Of a stretch of DNA of 37,810 nt, positions 20,704-32,253 are shown piece by piece. The translations under genes and the position numbers were made by a program. The notes below the pieces were generated by a model, which saw only the letters and a program-made list of their open reading frames with translations, searched no databases and was not told the DNA's origin. The DNA comes from Actinomycetes bacterium (lineage in GTDB: Bacteria > Actinomycetota > Actinomycetes > Mycobacteriales > Mycobacteriaceae): assembly GCA_022600605.1 (NCBI GenBank), contig JAHZKD010000234.1:1-37810 (forward strand), given 5' to 3'. The stretch's first letter is position 1; each line of letters starts with the position of its first letter.

Positions 20704-21588
20704 CTAGGCCCTACCGAAGCGTCGGTTGCGATGGACATACTCTTCGCACGCGGCCCACAGGTCGCGGCGATCGTAATCAGGCCAGAGCTTGTCCTGAAAG
20801 ATGTATTCGGCGTATGCCGCCTGCCAGAGCAGAAAATTGCTCGCGCGCTGCTCCCCCGATGTTCGGATGAACAGATCGACGTTGGGGATGTCGGAGCGAT
20901 GCAGATGCTTGGCGAACATCGCTTCGCTGATGCGAGCGGGATTGATCTTGCCGTCCACTGCCTGCTGTGCGAGTTCGCGTGCCGCCTCGATGATCTCGGT
21001 GCGGCCGCCATAGTTCACGCAATAGTTGATCGTGATGACGTCGTTGTCGACGGTCATCTTCTCGGCGATATCGAACTCCTTGATGACGCTGCGCCACATC
21101 CGGGGCCGCGAACCCACCCAGCGCATCCGCACGCCCATGTCATTGAGGTTCTCCCTGCGGCGTCGCACCACCTCACGGTTGAAGCCCATCAGAAATCTGA
21201 CTTCCTCGGTGCTGCGCTTCCAGTTCTCGGTGGAGAACGCGTAGACCGTGAGGTGCTTGATACCGATCTCGATAGCGCCACAGGTGATGTCGATGAGCAC
21301 CGCCTCACCCATCTTGTGGCCCTCCGTGCGTCCCAGACCGCGCTGGGTGGCCCATCGGCCGTTTACGTCCATCACCACGGCGACGTGATTGGGCACCTGG
21401 TCAGCCGGAATCTGGGGTGCCGAAGCCTTGGAGGTGTGCTGTGGCGGGCGGGCGAACTTGCCGTTGGTGTGGGGCGGCAATTCTGGGAAGACGACGGGCC
21501 AGGTCGACTTGTCCGGGAAGGTGGGATAGCTCTCAGGCGCCGGGGGGAGCTGCGGATAGCTGTTCTTCCCCGTCCGCTTGGTTGCCAT
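20704..21588 (-). CDS. uppS: Isoprenyl (decaprenyl) diphosphate synthase, cis-prenyltransferase
   Basis: [54 protein letters not shown]. Confidence 0.95.
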   Translation of the reverse strand: MATKRTGKNSYPQLPPAPESYPTFPDKSTWPVVFPELPPHTNGKFARPPQHTSKASAPQIPADQVPNHVAVVMDVNGRWATQRGLGRTEGHKMGEAVLIDITCGAIEIGIKHLTVYAFSTENWKRSTEEVRFLMGFNREVVRRRRENLNDMGVRMRWVGSRPRMWRSVIKEFDIAEKMTVDNDVITINYCVNYGGRTEIIEAARELAQQAVDGKINPARISEAMFAKHLHRSDIPNVDLFIRTSGEQRASNFLLWQAAYAEYIFQDKLWPDYDRRDLWAACEEYVHRNRRFGRA

Positions 21589-22390
21589 GCGTCATATCCT
21601 GCCCGATGCCCCCCGTTATCACCCGAACGCCATGCTCGGTGGCTGCACGATTATCCCGGCACACGCGCTCGACCAGTGGCAACGTCCGCAGCCGCCGTTC
21701 CAGATGCCATTGCAGGTGCGCGGCCACAAGCCCGCTGGCCTGGCTGCGATGCTGCGACGAAGACGCCTGCGCATGGTCCCAGTCGCCCTCGTAAAGCGCA
21801 GCCATCAGGTCCAGCACAGCCTGCGGCGGAGTCACCGACCCGAACGGTCGGCAGTGCACACACACGCTTCCGCCCGCCGCAACATGGAACGCCCGGTGCG
21901 GGCCCGGGGTCGCACACCGGGCGCATTCGGTCAATGACGGCGCCCACCCGGTGATCCCCATCGCACGCAGCAGGTAGGCATCCAGGACGAGTTCACGAGG
22001 GCGGCCACCGTCGGCCACCGCGCGCAGCGCGGCCACCGTCAGCCGGTGCAGGGCCGGCACTGGGGCGCGCTCTTCCCCCGCGAGCCGCTCGGCGGTTTCC
22101 AGCACCGCGCAGGCACAGGTGTAGCGACCGTAGTCACTGACGATGTCGGAGGCGAACGCGTCTATCGCCTGAACCTGGGTGACGATGTCGAGATTGCGGC
22201 CTGGATGCAACTGAACGTCGATGTGCGCGAACGGTTCCAGCCTCGCGCCGAACTTACTGCGGGTACGCCGCACCCCTTTGGCCACCGCCCGCACCAGACC
22301 GTTGTCGCGTGTTAGCAAGGTCACGATGCGGTCGGCTTCACCGAGCTTGTGCTGGCGCAACACCACCGCTCGATCCCGATACAGACGCAT
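21533..22390 (-). CDS. recO: DNA repair protein RecO
   Basis: [48 protein letters not shown] and Cys motif CARC...CVHC. Confidence 0.95.
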   Translation of the reverse strand: MRLYRDRAVVLRQHKLGEADRIVTLLTRDNGLVRAVAKGVRRTRSKFGARLEPFAHIDVQLHPGRNLDIVTQVQAIDAFASDIVSDYGRYTCACAVLETAERLAGEERAPVPALHRLTVAALRAVADGGRPRELVLDAYLLRAMGITGWAPSLTECARCATPGPHRAFHVAAGGSVCVHCRPFGSVTPPQAVLDLMAALYEGDWDHAQASSSQHRSQASGLVAAHLQWHLERRLRTLPLVERVCRDNRAATEHGVRVITGGIGQDMTHGNQADGEEQLSAAPPGA

Positions 22391-22451
22391 CCACTCAGTC
22401 TCCCACTGCCAACCGCGCAAAACCGGTCCGCAGCGCCGATATTCTCTTAAT

Positions 22452-23975
22452 GTGACGGCTGAATCGCCTCGGCAACCTTCCCGATTCCCCACCCTGACTC
22501 ACCAGCTATATCAGCTGGCGAGTGGCGCAACGACCGCTGGCGATCTGGTACGGCGATCGCTGGAAGCCATCGAGGCCAGCCAGGACGCCCTCAACGCCTT
22601 TCGGGTCGTGCTGACTGACCGGGCCCTCGCCGACGCGGCCGAGGCCGACCGAAAACGCGCAGCGGGCGAAGCTCTCTCACAGCTCCCGCTGCTGGGAATA
22701 CCGATCGCGGTCAAGGACGATGTCGACGTCGCCGGCGTACCCACCCGCTACGGTACGGACGGCGAGGCGCGGATCGCCGAATCAGACGCCGAGGTGGTTC
22801 GGCGGCTGCGTGCTGCGGGTGCGGTAATCGTCGGCAAGACCAACGCTTGCGAGCTGGGGCAGTGGCCGTTCACCAGCGGGCCAGCGTTCGGACACACCCG
22901 AAACCCCTGGTCTCGAGACCACACCCCGGGCGGTTCGTCGGGCGGCAGCGCCGCCGCCGTCGCGGCGGGCCTGGTTGCCGCCGCGATCGGCTCCGACGGA
23001 GCGGGCAGCGTCCGCATACCGGCGGCCTGGACACACCTTGTCGGGATCAAGCCGCAACGGGGCCGCATCTCGACCTGGCCGCTGGCCGAGGCGTTCAACG
23101 CCATCACCGTCAACGGTGTGCTGGCTCGCACGGTGACCGACGCGGCACTGGTCCTCGACGCAGCTTCGGGCAGCGCGCCCGGCGATCTGCACAAGCCGCC
23201 GCCAGTTCAAGCCTCTGAACATGTATCGCGGGCACCGGGACCGCTGCGGATCGCGCTGTCCACAAAGTTCCCGTTCACCGGTTTCCGGGCCAGCCTGCAC
23301 CCCGAGATCCGCTCGGCGCTGGAGGGGGTCGCCGACCAGTTCGAACAGCTCGGGCACACCATGGTGGCCGCCGACCCGAACTACGGCCTACGGATGTCGT
23401 GGAACTTCCTGGCCCGATCAACCGCGGGCATCCCGGAGTGGATCGAACGGCTGGGATACTACGACGTGAAGTTAGACAAGCGCACCCGGTCCAATGCCTT
23501 CGTGGGGCAGCTGCTGTCACAGCACATCCTGCGTAAGGCCCGCGCCCAGGAGTCGGCCACACAACAGCGGATCGGATGGATTTTCAACCTGGCCGACGTC
23601 GTGCTCGCGCCTACAACCGCCCAGCCGGCGCTACAGGTCAACACCTTCGACGGCCTCGGCGCACTGGCCACCGACCGCACGATGATCGGCGCCTGCCCGG
23701 TCACCTGGCCGTGGAACCTGCTGGGCTGGCCGTCGATCAACGTGCCCGCCGGATTTACCAGCGATGGCCTGCCCATCGGGGTTCAGCTCATGGGCCCGGC
23801 GCATAGTGAGCCCCTGCTGATTTCTCTGGCGGCCGAACTGGAGGCCATCAACGGTTGGGCTTCGCATCAACCGGAAAACTGGTGGGACGGTCGCATCGAC
23901 AGAAGCCGGGCAGACCGCGAATCTGACAGGTCCGCACTCGACTGCGAACAAGGTCGCGTAATGTCCGGGCTGTGA
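22452..23975 (+). CDS. Amidase signature family protein (AmiA2-like)
   Basis: GGSSGGSAAAVAAGLVAAAIGSDGAGSVRIPAAW signature with catalytic Ser/Lys; GTG start at 22452. Confidence 0.93.
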   Translation: MTAESPRQPSRFPTLTHQLYQLASGATTAGDLVRRSLEAIEASQDALNAFRVVLTDRALADAAEADRKRAAGEALSQLPLLGIPIAVKDDVDVAGVPTRYGTDGEARIAESDAEVVRRLRAAGAVIVGKTNACELGQWPFTSGPAFGHTRNPWSRDHTPGGSSGGSAAAVAAGLVAAAIGSDGAGSVRIPAAWTHLVGIKPQRGRISTWPLAEAFNAITVNGVLARTVTDAALVLDAASGSAPGDLHKPPPVQASEHVSRAPGPLRIALSTKFPFTGFRASLHPEIRSALEGVADQFEQLGHTMVAADPNYGLRMSWNFLARSTAGIPEWIERLGYYDVKLDKRTRSNAFVGQLLSQHILRKARAQESATQQRIGWIFNLADVVLAPTTAQPALQVNTFDGLGALATDRTMIGACPVTWPWNLLGWPSINVPAGFTSDGLPIGVQLMGPAHSEPLLISLAAELEAINGWASHQPENWWDGRIDRSRADRESDRSALDCEQGRVMSGL

Positions 23976-24466
23976 ACGTCAGCAAGATGGTGCGCGCTTT
24001 GCCTGCGGTGGCGCTTGTGGGGACCGGGATCACGGCCATGCCAGGCGCCAGCGCAGATTACGTCGACGATCGGCGGCTAAACGATGGCGTCGTCGCCAAC
24101 GTGTACACCGTTCAAAAGAAAAACGGCTGCAAGACCGAAATCAAGATCAACCCAAAGTTGCGGCTGGCCGCGCAGTGGCACACCAACGATGTGCTCAACA
24201 ACCGCGACCTCAACGGCGACATCGGCTCCGACGGCTCGACACCACAGGACCGTGCCAACCGAGCGGGTTTCGTGGGCATTGCCTCCGAGACCGTCGCGAT
24301 CAACCCCGCATTAGCCATCAGCGGCATCGAAATCATCAACCAGTGGTACCACCGGCCGGATTACTTTGCCACCATGTCGAACTGTGCGAACACCCAGATC
24401 GGGGTATGGACGGAGAACCACTGGGATCGCACCGTAGTGGTCGCGGTCTACGGCCAGCCCGGCTAA
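23972..24466 (+). CDS. Secreted CAP/SCP-domain protein
   Basis: Signal peptide; AAQWHTNDVLNNRDLNGDIGSDGSTPQDRANRAGF; GTGA overlap with amidase stop. Confidence 0.8.
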   Translation: MNVSKMVRALPAVALVGTGITAMPGASADYVDDRRLNDGVVANVYTVQKKNGCKTEIKINPKLRLAAQWHTNDVLNNRDLNGDIGSDGSTPQDRANRAGFVGIASETVAINPALAISGIEIINQWYHRPDYFATMSNCANTQIGVWTENHWDRTVVVAVYGQPG

Positions 24467-24500
24467 AAAAACTGGAGCATTCGGCCAGATCAATACCGCT

Positions 24501-24586
24501 CGAACCGTGTCGAACCACGCGTGAACCACGCCGAGCCACGCCGAGCCACGCCTGAATCAGGCCTGAATCAGGCCTGAACCGCCTGA
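24501..24586. repeat. Cluster of ~10-11 bp degenerate tandem repeats (GAACCACGCC / GAGCCACGCC / TGAATCAGGCC)
   Basis: Direct reading of convergent intergenic region between the CAP gene and era. Confidence 0.85.
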
Positions 24587-24595
24587 GAAGATCAC

Positions 24596-25504
24596 CTAGA
24601 AGCCAAGCCGACCCAATTGTTTGGGGTCACGCTGCCAGTTCTTGGCGATCTTGACACGCAAATCGAGATAGACCTTGGTGCCGAGCAACTTCTCGATTTG
24701 AGTGCGAGCGGCGGTGCCCACATCACGCAGACGCGCTCCACCTTTGCCGATGACGATTCCCTTCTGGGAGTCGCGCTCGACGTAGAGCACCGCGGTTACG
24801 TCGATAAGAGCTTGGTCTGCTGGGCGGCCCGCACGCTGTTCGACTTCTTCGATGACGACCGCCAGTGAGTGCGGTAGCTCGTCGCGGACACCCTCTAGCG
24901 CCGCCTCGCGGATCAACTCCGCCATGAGCATTTCTTCGGGTTCGTCGGTGAGCTCACCGTCTGGGTAGAACGCGGGGCCTGGCTCCAGTTGCTCGACGAG
25001 TACGTCGATGAGTACGTCAAGCTGGGCGCCCGAGGTCGCTGACACGGGCACGATCTCGGTGTCAGGTCCAACAAGCTCGCTCACCGCCATCAGCTGTTCG
25101 GCGACCCGATCCTTGGACACCTTGTCGGTCTTGGTGACGATGGAGACCAGTGTCGTTCTGGGGGCAACGGCGCGGATCTGATCGAGGATCCACCGGTCCC
25201 CCGGCCCGATCTTCTCGTCGGCAGGAATGCACAGCCCTATGACGTCCACCTCCGAATAGGTTCCCTTGACCAGGTCGTTGAGACGCTGCCCCAACAGTGT
25301 CCGGGGCCGGTGCAATCCAGGGGTGTCAACGAGCACGATCTGGAAGTCCTCGCGGTGGACGATGCCGCGGATGGTGTGCCGGGTGGTCTGCGGCCGGTTC
25401 GATGTGATCGCCACCTTGGTACCGACCAGTGCATTGGTCAGAGTGGACTTTCCCGTGTTCGGCCGTCCGACGAAACAGACGAAGCCCGAACGGAACTCAC
25501 TCAT
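24596..25504 (-). CDS. era: GTPase Era
   Basis: GRPNTGKSTLTNALVG, VDTPGLHRP, TKTD, C-terminal KH domain VIGKGGARLRDVG. Confidence 0.97.
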   Translation of the reverse strand: MSEFRSGFVCFVGRPNTGKSTLTNALVGTKVAITSNRPQTTRHTIRGIVHREDFQIVLVDTPGLHRPRTLLGQRLNDLVKGTYSEVDVIGLCIPADEKIGPGDRWILDQIRAVAPRTTLVSIVTKTDKVSKDRVAEQLMAVSELVGPDTEIVPVSATSGAQLDVLIDVLVEQLEPGPAFYPDGELTDEPEEMLMAELIREAALEGVRDELPHSLAVVIEEVEQRAGRPADQALIDVTAVLYVERDSQKGIVIGKGGARLRDVGTAARTQIEKLLGTKVYLDLRVKIAKNWQRDPKQLGRLGF

Positions 25505-25515
25505 CGGACTTGGCC

Positions 25516-25574
25516 TAGTGTGCGATGAGATCGCCGTTTGGGGCAGATTCGCGATCTGTGCGCACACTGGGCGC
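25516..25574. repeat. Long hairpin (copy B) between the Rv2365c-like gene and era
   Basis: AGTGTGCG...AGATCGC pairs with GCGATCT...CGCACACT; related to 18714-18773. Confidence 0.85.
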
Positions 25575-25892
25575 TCATAGCTTGTTGCCCGAGCGGTCGG
25601 TCACGATGATCAGGGCGTCGCCGGAAAGTTCATGTACCGCCGCGACGCCAGGATCCTCGACTACTCCGCCGAACAGTACGGCGGCTTCCAGACCGGTCGC
25701 ACCGCTGGACACCGCAGCGGCAACCGCCGCTTGCAGCGGAGTCAACGCGAGCGCCGCCAACGTGACCGGCGCTCCGACGTAAGTGCGGCCGTCGAGGTCA
25801 CGAACGGCTGCACCGCTTGCAGCCTCGGCCCGAGCCATCGCACCACGGGCGAGGATCACCAGCTTCGCGTCTTCGGGGGCTAGGTCGCTCAT
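25575..25892 (-). CDS. Conserved hypothetical protein, cytidine-deaminase-like fold (Rv2365c-like)
   Basis: Syntenic small ORF; ATGA overlap with upstream CorC-like gene. Confidence 0.75.
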   Translation of the reverse strand: MSDLAPEDAKLVILARGAMARAEAASGAAVRDLDGRTYVGAPVTLAALALTPLQAAVAAAVSSGATGLEAAVLFGGVVEDPGVAAVHELSGDALIIVTDRSGNKL

Positions 25893-27310
25893 TCGAGTTC
25901 ATCTCTGCTGTGGGCGGGTCTGTCGCGGGCGGCTACGTCTTGGGCGGTGCTGTCGCGGGCGGCTACGTCTTGGGCGAGTATGTCTTGTGCGGTGCTGTCG
26001 CGGGCGGCTACGTCTTGGGCGGGTCTGTCGTAGGCGGGATCTTGCTCGGCGGGACTGACCAGGACGGTGCCGATGCGCAACCGTCCCCGTGGGTCCGGCC
26101 CACCCTCGGCGCGCAGCCGCAGACCGTCCCACGTCACCTCGGCTCCGGGCAGCGGAACGCGTCCGAGCTTGAGGGCGACCAGCCCTGCGACCGTGTCGAC
26201 GTCGAGGTGCTCATCGAACTCGACGTCGTAGAGCTCACCGAGGTCTTCTATCGGCAGCCGGGCCGAGACCCGGTAGTTCTTGTCGCCAAGACCCTCAACC
26301 GGTGCGACCTCGTCGGTGTCGTACTCGTCAGCGATCTCGCCAACGATCTCCTCAAGCACGTCCTCGATTGTCACCAGGCCCGCGATCGCGCCGTACTCGT
26401 CGACCAGCAGCACCATGTGGACCCGGTCGCGCTGCATGTCGCGCAGCAGGGAATCCAGTGGCTTGGAGTCCGGAACGAACGCCGCGTTGCGCATCACATC
26501 GGACACCGCGGTGTCCCGGCCACCGTTGGTCGAGGAGTATGTGCGTTGCACGAGGTCCTTGAGATAGACGACGCCCACGATGTCGTCGACGTTCTCGCCA
26601 ATGACTGGAATTCGCGAATGCCCGCTCCGCACCGCCAGCGAGGTAGCCTGGCCGGCGGTTTTATCGGACTCGATCCACACCATCTCGGTACGGGGCACCA
26701 TCACCTCGCGCGCCGGTGTGTCGCCGAGCTCGAACACCGACTGGATCATCCGGCGTTCCTCGTCGGCCACCACACCCCGCTGCTGGGCCATGTCGACGAC
26801 CTCACGCAGTTCGACCTCGGAGGCGAAGGGGCCGTTGCGGAAACCACGGCCCGGGGTCAGCGCGTTGCCGATCAATACGAGCAGTCGACTCACTGGAAGC
26901 AGCAGCACCGAGATCGCCTGCAGCGGCAGGGCAGTGAGCAACGCGATGCTATAGGCATTTTGTCTGCCCACCGTGCGAGGCCCGACACCGATCGCCACGA
27001 AGCTGACCACGACCATGATCGCGGCGGCAACGACCAGCCCCCATGTCGCACCGAGTCCATCATCCAGATACGCCGCCAGCAGAACCGTGGCTCCGACCTC
27101 ACAGGTGATGCCGAGCAACACAATGAGGTTGATGTAGCGGGGCCGCTCGAGCATCACCTGCGCCAAACGCACCGCACCCGGACGTTCCTCGCGGACCAGT
27201 TCCTCGACTCGCGCCATCGACACCGTGCTCAATGCGGCGTCGCTCGCTGCTAGCAGTCCACCGAGGCCGATCAACACGATGGCACTGATCAATAGACCGA
27301 TGGGGGTCAC
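25889..27310 (-). CDS. CNNM/CorC-family (DUF21-CBS) transmembrane protein (Rv2366c-like)
   Basis: DUF21 membrane region, CBS pair ([11 protein letters not shown]...VVYLKDLVQ...[30 protein letters not shown]), CorC_HlyC domain; repetitive C-terminal tail. Confidence 0.92.
   Translation of the reverse strand: MTPIGLLISAIVLIGLGGLLAASDAALSTVSMARVEELVREERPGAVRLAQVMLERPRYINLIVLLGITCEVGATVLLAAYLDDGLGATWGLVVAAAIMVVVSFVAIGVGPRTVGRQNAYSIALLTALPLQAISVLLLPVSRLLVLIGNALTPGRGFRNGPFASEVELREVVDMAQQRGVVADEERRMIQSVFELGDTPAREVMVPRTEMVWIESDKTAGQATSLAVRSGHSRIPVIGENVDDIVGVVYLKDLVQRTYSSTNGGRDTAVSDVMRNAAFVPDSKPLDSLLRDMQRDRVHMVLLVDEYGAIAGLVTIEDVLEEIVGEIADEYDTDEVAPVEGLGDKNYRVSARLPIEDLGELYDVEFDEHLDVDTVAGLVALKLGRVPLPGAEVTWDGLRLRAEGGPDPRGRLRIGTVLVSPAEQDPAYDRPAQDVAARDSTAQDILAQDVAARDSTAQDVAARDRPAHSRDELE
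25920..26035. repeat. Intragenic minisatellite (units of 30/45 bp) encoding (A/T)AQDVAARDS repeats
   Basis: CTGTCGCGGGCGGCTACGTCTTGGGCG at about 25920, 25950 and 25995. Confidence 0.92.
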
Positions 27311-27933
27311 CGACCGTCGCCGTCGTTCAAGTCCAGGCCCTCCTGGGCGCCATCTCGGCGGTGGGCAGTATTGCCTCCGCTCGCAACATCGCGGTCGTTG
27401 GCGACATCGAAGAATTGGGACTTGTCCACCAACCGACGGTCCTTTTCGCTCTGACGGTCCTGGTGGTAGGCCTCTACCTGATCGGCCACCCAGCCCTCAA
27501 GCAGCTCCCGCTGCAGCGCGAACATCTCTTTCTCCTCGTCGGGCTCGCTGTGGTCGTAGCCCAGCAAGTGCAGAACACCGTGCACCGTCAACAGCGCCAG
27601 TTCCTGACCCAACGTGTGCCCGGCGTCGGCGGCTTGCTTGGCGGCGAACTCGGGACACAGCACGATGTCGCCGAGCATCGACGGGCCAGGCTCCGGTGCA
27701 TCTGGCCGGCCGCCGGGCTCGAGTTCGTCCATGGGAAAGCTCATGACGTCGGTCGGACCGGGTAGGTCCATCCACCGCACGTGCAGATCGGCCATGGCCG
27801 CGGTGTCGAGTAGCACCATCGATAGCTCGGCGGCCGGATTCACGTCCATCTTGCCGATCACGAACTTGGCGACGCTGATCAATTCCTGTTCAGATACGTC
27901 GATACCCGATTCGTTGGCAACCTCGATACTCAT
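27307..27933 (-). CDS. ybeY: Endoribonuclease YbeY (rRNA maturation factor)
   Basis: [11 protein letters not shown] zinc motif, syntenic between phoH and corC-like gene; extended charged C-terminus. Confidence 0.95.
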   Translation of the reverse strand: MSIEVANESGIDVSEQELISVAKFVIGKMDVNPAAELSMVLLDTAAMADLHVRWMDLPGPTDVMSFPMDELEPGGRPDAPEPGPSMLGDIVLCPEFAAKQAADAGHTLGQELALLTVHGVLHLLGYDHSEPDEEKEMFALQRELLEGWVADQVEAYHQDRQSEKDRRLVDKSQFFDVANDRDVASGGNTAHRRDGAQEGLDLNDGDGR

Positions 27934-27943
27934 GGACTGCCCG

Positions 27944-28993
27944 CTACCGCCTCGCTCTGCCGGTGCCCGATGAGCGACGTTGTGCCCGGTTCATCAGCGT
28001 CGGCTCCTCGGATCTGGCATAGGCATCCACGATCTCGCCAACCAGGCGGTGACGGACCACGTCGGCGCTTGTGAGCTCAGCAAAATGTATGTCCGCGATC
28101 CCGTCGAGGATCCGCATCGCCGCACGCAACCCAGATGCCGGGCCGCCCGGCAGGTCTACCTGCGTGATATCACCTGTCACAACGATTTTCGAGTCAAACC
28201 CCAACCGCGTCAGAAACATCTTCATCTGCTCGGCAGTGGTGTTCTGCGCCTCATCGAGAATGATGAACGCGTCCGAAAGCGTCCGGCCCCGCATAAACGC
28301 CAGCGGAGCGACTTCGATGACGCCGGCACTCATCAACTTTGGGATCAGCTCCGGATCCATCATGTCGTGCAGGGCATCATAAAGCGGGCGCAGGTACGGA
28401 TCGATCTTCTCGTACAGCGTGCCCGGCAGAAAGCCAAGGCTCTCACCTGCTTCCACCGCGGGGCGGGTCAGGATGATTCGGCTGACCTGCTTGGTTTGCA
28501 GGGCATGAACGGCTTTGGCCATCGCCAGATAGGTCTTCCCGGTGCCCGCCGGCCCGATACCGAACACCACGGTATGCGCATCGATGGCATCGACATAGCG
28601 TTTCTGATTCAACGTCTTGGGCCGAATCGTCTTGCCACGCCGAGAAAGAATGTCCAGCGTCAGCACCTCAGCCGGCGACTCCTGCACCATGCCTGTCAGC
28701 ATGGCGACGCTGTGACGCACCGCGTCAGGCGTCAGTCTCTGGCCGCTGGCGACTATCTCGATCAACTCGGAGATCGCGCGCTCGGCCAATGCGACGTCGG
28801 CTGGCTCACCCGAGAGGGTGATCGCGTTTCCGCGGGCGTGGATATCGGCGTTCAGGTGGCCTTCGAGTGCGCGCAGGTTCTCATCCGAGGAACCCAGGAG
28901 CCCTACGACGTAGGGGGTCGGCACATCGATCTTGCTGCTGCAGACCGACGGGTCGGAGTCGTGGGAGGCAGCGCTCGTCTCGCGGGGCGTCAC
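27944..28993 (-). CDS. phoH: PhoH-family ATPase (Rv2368c-like)
   Basis: [16 protein letters not shown] Walker [26 protein letters not shown] start 28993 (alternative ATG 29032). Confidence 0.95.
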   Translation of the reverse strand: MTPRETSAASHDSDPSVCSSKIDVPTPYVVGLLGSSDENLRALEGHLNADIHARGNAITLSGEPADVALAERAISELIEIVASGQRLTPDAVRHSVAMLTGMVQESPAEVLTLDILSRRGKTIRPKTLNQKRYVDAIDAHTVVFGIGPAGTGKTYLAMAKAVHALQTKQVSRIILTRPAVEAGESLGFLPGTLYEKIDPYLRPLYDALHDMMDPELIPKLMSAGVIEVAPLAFMRGRTLSDAFIILDEAQNTTAEQMKMFLTRLGFDSKIVVTGDITQVDLPGGPASGLRAAMRILDGIADIHFAELTSADVVRHRLVGEIVDAYARSEEPTLMNRAQRRSSGTGRARR

Positions 28994-29134
28994 GTGTGGT
29001 TTTCTGCCTGCTTTCTGTGTCCGATCTGCCATGCATGCCGATGTAGGGGTGCAAATCAGTTTAGCCCCGCAGACCGTTGCGTCCCAACGTTCCGGCCACC
29101 GGGGGCATCCGGGGCTGCAGCTCAAACGGCGCGC

Positions 29135-29875
29135 TCAGGCCCAACGTGCGGTCAGCACCCCGAGCGCCCCCAGAGCTACTGCCGCGGCAGTTGACGTCCG
29201 CAAGACGGTCGGGCCCAGCCGCACAGCGGCCGCTCCGGCGTCGGTCATCGCGGCAAGTTCGTCCTCGGCTATCCCGCCCTCAGGCCCGACCACCAGGGTC
29301 AACGAGTCGGCGGCCGTTTCCACATCCGACAGCGGTCGGGTTGCCGACTCATGCAGCACCAGCACCGAGGACGGCGGCGCGCCGCGTACCCGATCAGCGA
29401 GTTGGGCCGACGACACCACGCCCTCGACTACCGGAATGTAGGGGCGTCGCGACTGGCGGGCCGCGGACCGCGCCACCGCCGCCCAACGGCGCAGCCCCTT
29501 GTTTACCTTCTCAGGTCCGTCCCACCGCGCCACGCAATGCGACGCCTGCCAGGCGACGAACGCGTCCGCACCTGCCTCGGTGGCCAGCTCGATCGCCAGT
29601 TCCGAGCGCTCGGCTTTTGGCAGCGCCTGCACGACGGTGACCGTCGGCGCGGGGCGTTCGACAACGCGAAGATCGTGCACACGGGCTGAGAGCCTGCCCT
29701 TGGCGACGTCCTCGACGACACAATGGGCAACGTTTCCCGCGCCATCGCTGAGGTCGAGCTGTTCTCCGGGCCGGATGCGGCGCACGTTGGCCGCGTGGAA
29801 ACCCTCGTCGCCGTCAACGACCGCGAGGCCTCCCGCTGCTGGTAGCGCTCCGATATAGAAGAGCCCTCGACTCAC
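29135..29875 (-). CDS. rsmE: 16S rRNA (uracil(1498)-N(3))-methyltransferase
   Basis: SPOUT knot [17 protein letters not shown] and [18 protein letters not shown]. Confidence 0.95.
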   Translation of the reverse strand: MSRGLFYIGALPAAGGLAVVDGDEGFHAANVRRIRPGEQLDLSDGAGNVAHCVVEDVAKGRLSARVHDLRVVERPAPTVTVVQALPKAERSELAIELATEAGADAFVAWQASHCVARWDGPEKVNKGLRRWAAVARSAARQSRRPYIPVVEGVVSSAQLADRVRGAPPSSVLVLHESATRPLSDVETAADSLTLVVGPEGGIAEDELAAMTDAGAAAVRLGPTVLRTSTAAAVALGALGVLTARWA

Positions 29876-29879
29876 AGCG

Positions 29880-31019
29880 CTAGCGACCGGTGAACGTTTC
29901 GCGCAGCCGGTTGAACAGGCCGCCATGTGAGTTGTTGCCGGACTGGGCTGAGCGCACCTCCGCGGCGCCCTTGGTGCGCTCCTTGAAAGCCTGCAACAGC
30001 TCGATATCGTCGTGGTCGAGCCTGGTAGGCACCATGACGTCGATGTGGGCGTGCAGGTCGCCGCGCACCCCGGAGCGCAAATGCGGCATGCCGTGACCGC
30101 GCAAAACGGTGATCGAGCCGGGCTGCGTCCCAGCTCCGATGGTGATGTTCACCGGCCCATCGAGGATCGCATCGACGGTGACTGACGTGCCCAGCGCGGC
30201 GTCGGCCATCGGCACCGAGATCGTGCAGTGCAGATCGTCGCCGTCGCGGACGAAGACATCATGTGGCGTTTCGTGCACCTCGACGTACAGATCACCCGCA
30301 GGCCCGCCACCGGGACCGACCTCACCCTGGGCGGAGAGCCGCACCCGCATACCGTCGGCGACCCCCGCTGGGATCTTGACGCTAATCTCCCGACGTGCGC
30401 GCACCCTGCCGTCACCGGCGCACCGGTTACACGGATCCGGAATGACCTCCCCGACGCCACCGCACACCGGGCAGGGCCGCGACGTCATCACCTGTCCGAG
30501 TAACGAACGCTGCAGGGTCTGGATCTCGCCACGTCCACCGCAGGTGTCACAAGTGGCCGGCGTCGAGTTGCCGTGAGTGCCCTTGCCTTGGCACAGGTCG
30601 CACAGCACCGCGGTGTCGACGGTCACCTGTTTGGTCACCCCAGTTGCGCATTCGGCCAAATCCAGCCTCATCCGGAGCAGCGAATCGGACCCAGGCCGAA
30701 CCCGGCCTGACGGCCCGCGCTGGGTGGTTCCGCCGCCGAAGAATGCCTCGAACACGTCACCGAGCCCGCCGAACCCGCCGAAACCACCCCCGGCGCCCGC
30801 CGACTCCATCGGATCGCCGCCCATATCGACGATTCGGCGCCGCTCCGGATCGCTGAGCACCTCGTAGGCGACGCTGATCTCCTTGAAGCGAGTTTGCGCC
30901 GCCTCGTCGGGATTTACATCAGGGTGCAGCTCACGGGCAAGCTTTCTATAGGCGCGCTTGACCTCCGAGTCAGTTGCGCCCTTGCTCACACCGAGCATCC
31001 CGTAATAGTCGCGTGCCAC
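29880..31019 (-). CDS. dnaJ2: Chaperone DnaJ (DnaJ2)
   Basis: J domain [16 protein letters not shown]; zinc-finger repeats [41 protein letters not shown]. Confidence 0.96.
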   Translation of the reverse strand: MARDYYGMLGVSKGATDSEVKRAYRKLARELHPDVNPDEAAQTRFKEISVAYEVLSDPERRRIVDMGGDPMESAGAGGGFGGFGGLGDVFEAFFGGGTTQRGPSGRVRPGSDSLLRMRLDLAECATGVTKQVTVDTAVLCDLCQGKGTHGNSTPATCDTCGGRGEIQTLQRSLLGQVMTSRPCPVCGGVGEVIPDPCNRCAGDGRVRARREISVKIPAGVADGMRVRLSAQGEVGPGGGPAGDLYVEVHETPHDVFVRDGDDLHCTISVPMADAALGTSVTVDAILDGPVNITIGAGTQPGSITVLRGHGMPHLRSGVRGDLHAHIDVMVPTRLDHDDIELLQAFKERTKGAAEVRSAQSGNNSHGGLFNRLRETFTGR

Positions 31020-31064
31020 GCTCAACCTTTCCCACCCATCGATCCGGCCGAAAAGCAGCCTGGA

Positions 31065-32096
31065 TCAACGGCTACCTAAGACCTCGCCAATATAGAGGGC
31101 AACCGCGGCGACGTTGGAGATGGTTCCCGGGTAGTCCATCCGTGTGGGACCTATCACACCCATGCCGCCGAACACCTTGCCCGAGCTGCCGTAAGTCGTG
31201 CTGACTACCGAGGTGCCCGCCATCTGTTCGGCCTCTGTCTCGTGACCAATCCGCACAGTGACCTTGCCCGTCTCCTGCTGAGCGGCGAGCAGCCGCAGCA
31301 CAACCACCTGCTCCTCAAGTGCCTCAAGCACTGAGCGCAACGATCCACCAAAATCCGCGGTGTTGCGAGTCAGGTTCGCGGTCCCGCCCAGCAACAGTCG
31401 CTCCTCGCTATGTTCGACCAGCGACTCCACCAGCACAGTCGCCGACCTGCCGATCGCGTCGCTGAGAGTGCCCGGTCCAGTGAGATGCGATGCCAGTTCG
31501 GAGACCGCTACCGACGCGTCGGCCAGTGGTTTACCCTCCAACGCCTGCCCGAGCAGCTCACGAAGACGGGCGAGCTCGACGTCATCGATGCCGTCGCCAA
31601 GCTCCACTATCCGCTGGTCAACCCGACCGGAGTCGGTGATCACCACCAACAGTAATCGCGCCGGTGTCAGCGCCACCACCTCAAGATGTCGCACCGACGA
31701 CGTAGAGAGCGTCGGGTACTGCACGATCGCAACCTGACGGGTCAGCTGGGCGAGCAGTCGCACCGCCCGGCGCAGCACGTCGTCGAGATCGACGCCAGTC
31801 TCCAGGAAGGTCAAAATCGCGCTGCGTTCGGCGCTCGACAGAGGCTTGACGTTGTCGAGCCGATCGACGAACTCGCGGTAACCCTTCTCCGTGGGTACCC
31901 GGCCTGAGCTGGTGTGCGGCTGGGCGATGTATCCCTCTGCTTCTAAGACCGCCATGTCGTTGCGCACGGTCGCGCTGGATACACCGAGGTGGTGGCGCTC
32001 GACAATCGACTTCGAACCGATGGGCCCTTTGGTGGCGACGAAGTCAGCGACGATGGCGCGCAACACCTCGAATCGACGATCGTCAGCGCTGCCCAC
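31065..32096 (-). CDS. hrcA: Heat-inducible transcriptional repressor HrcA
   Basis: [69 protein letters not shown]. Confidence 0.96.
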   Translation of the reverse strand: MGSADDRRFEVLRAIVADFVATKGPIGSKSIVERHHLGVSSATVRNDMAVLEAEGYIAQPHTSSGRVPTEKGYREFVDRLDNVKPLSSAERSAILTFLETGVDLDDVLRRAVRLLAQLTRQVAIVQYPTLSTSSVRHLEVVALTPARLLLVVITDSGRVDQRIVELGDGIDDVELARLRELLGQALEGKPLADASVAVSELASHLTGPGTLSDAIGRSATVLVESLVEHSEERLLLGGTANLTRNTADFGGSLRSVLEALEEQVVVLRLLAAQQETGKVTVRIGHETEAEQMAGTSVVSTTYGSSGKVFGGMGVIGPTRMDYPGTISNVAAVALYIGEVLGSR

Positions 32097-32253
32097 CTTG
32101 ACCCACCTCTCGAGCCCGACCCAGTTTTCTGTCAGTTTACGGTGATCAGCGTCTAATTCTTCGACCGAGCGGCCCGGCGCGCTCAGATGCCGAAGGCTAA
32201 TCTGTCAGACCACGGCGAAATAGTGCGGGGAAAAGGCAGGCAGAGGCGCGTCG

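Noticed and set aside
20731-21954. 407-aa plus-strand ORF opposite uppS/recO
   Set aside because: Antisense shadow spanning two real genes
25817-27253. 478-aa plus-strand ORF opposite the CorC-like gene
   Set aside because: Antisense shadow ORF from high GC codon bias; no domain-like composition and the opposite strand is a clear CBS/CorC protein
27980-29194. 404-aa plus-strand ORF opposite phoH
   Set aside because: Antisense to a clearly coding PhoH gene; low-complexity, His/Arg/Gln-rich translation
32097-32253. CIRCE operator upstream of hrcA
   Set aside because: No TTAGCACTC-N9-GAGTGCTAA inverted repeat could be found
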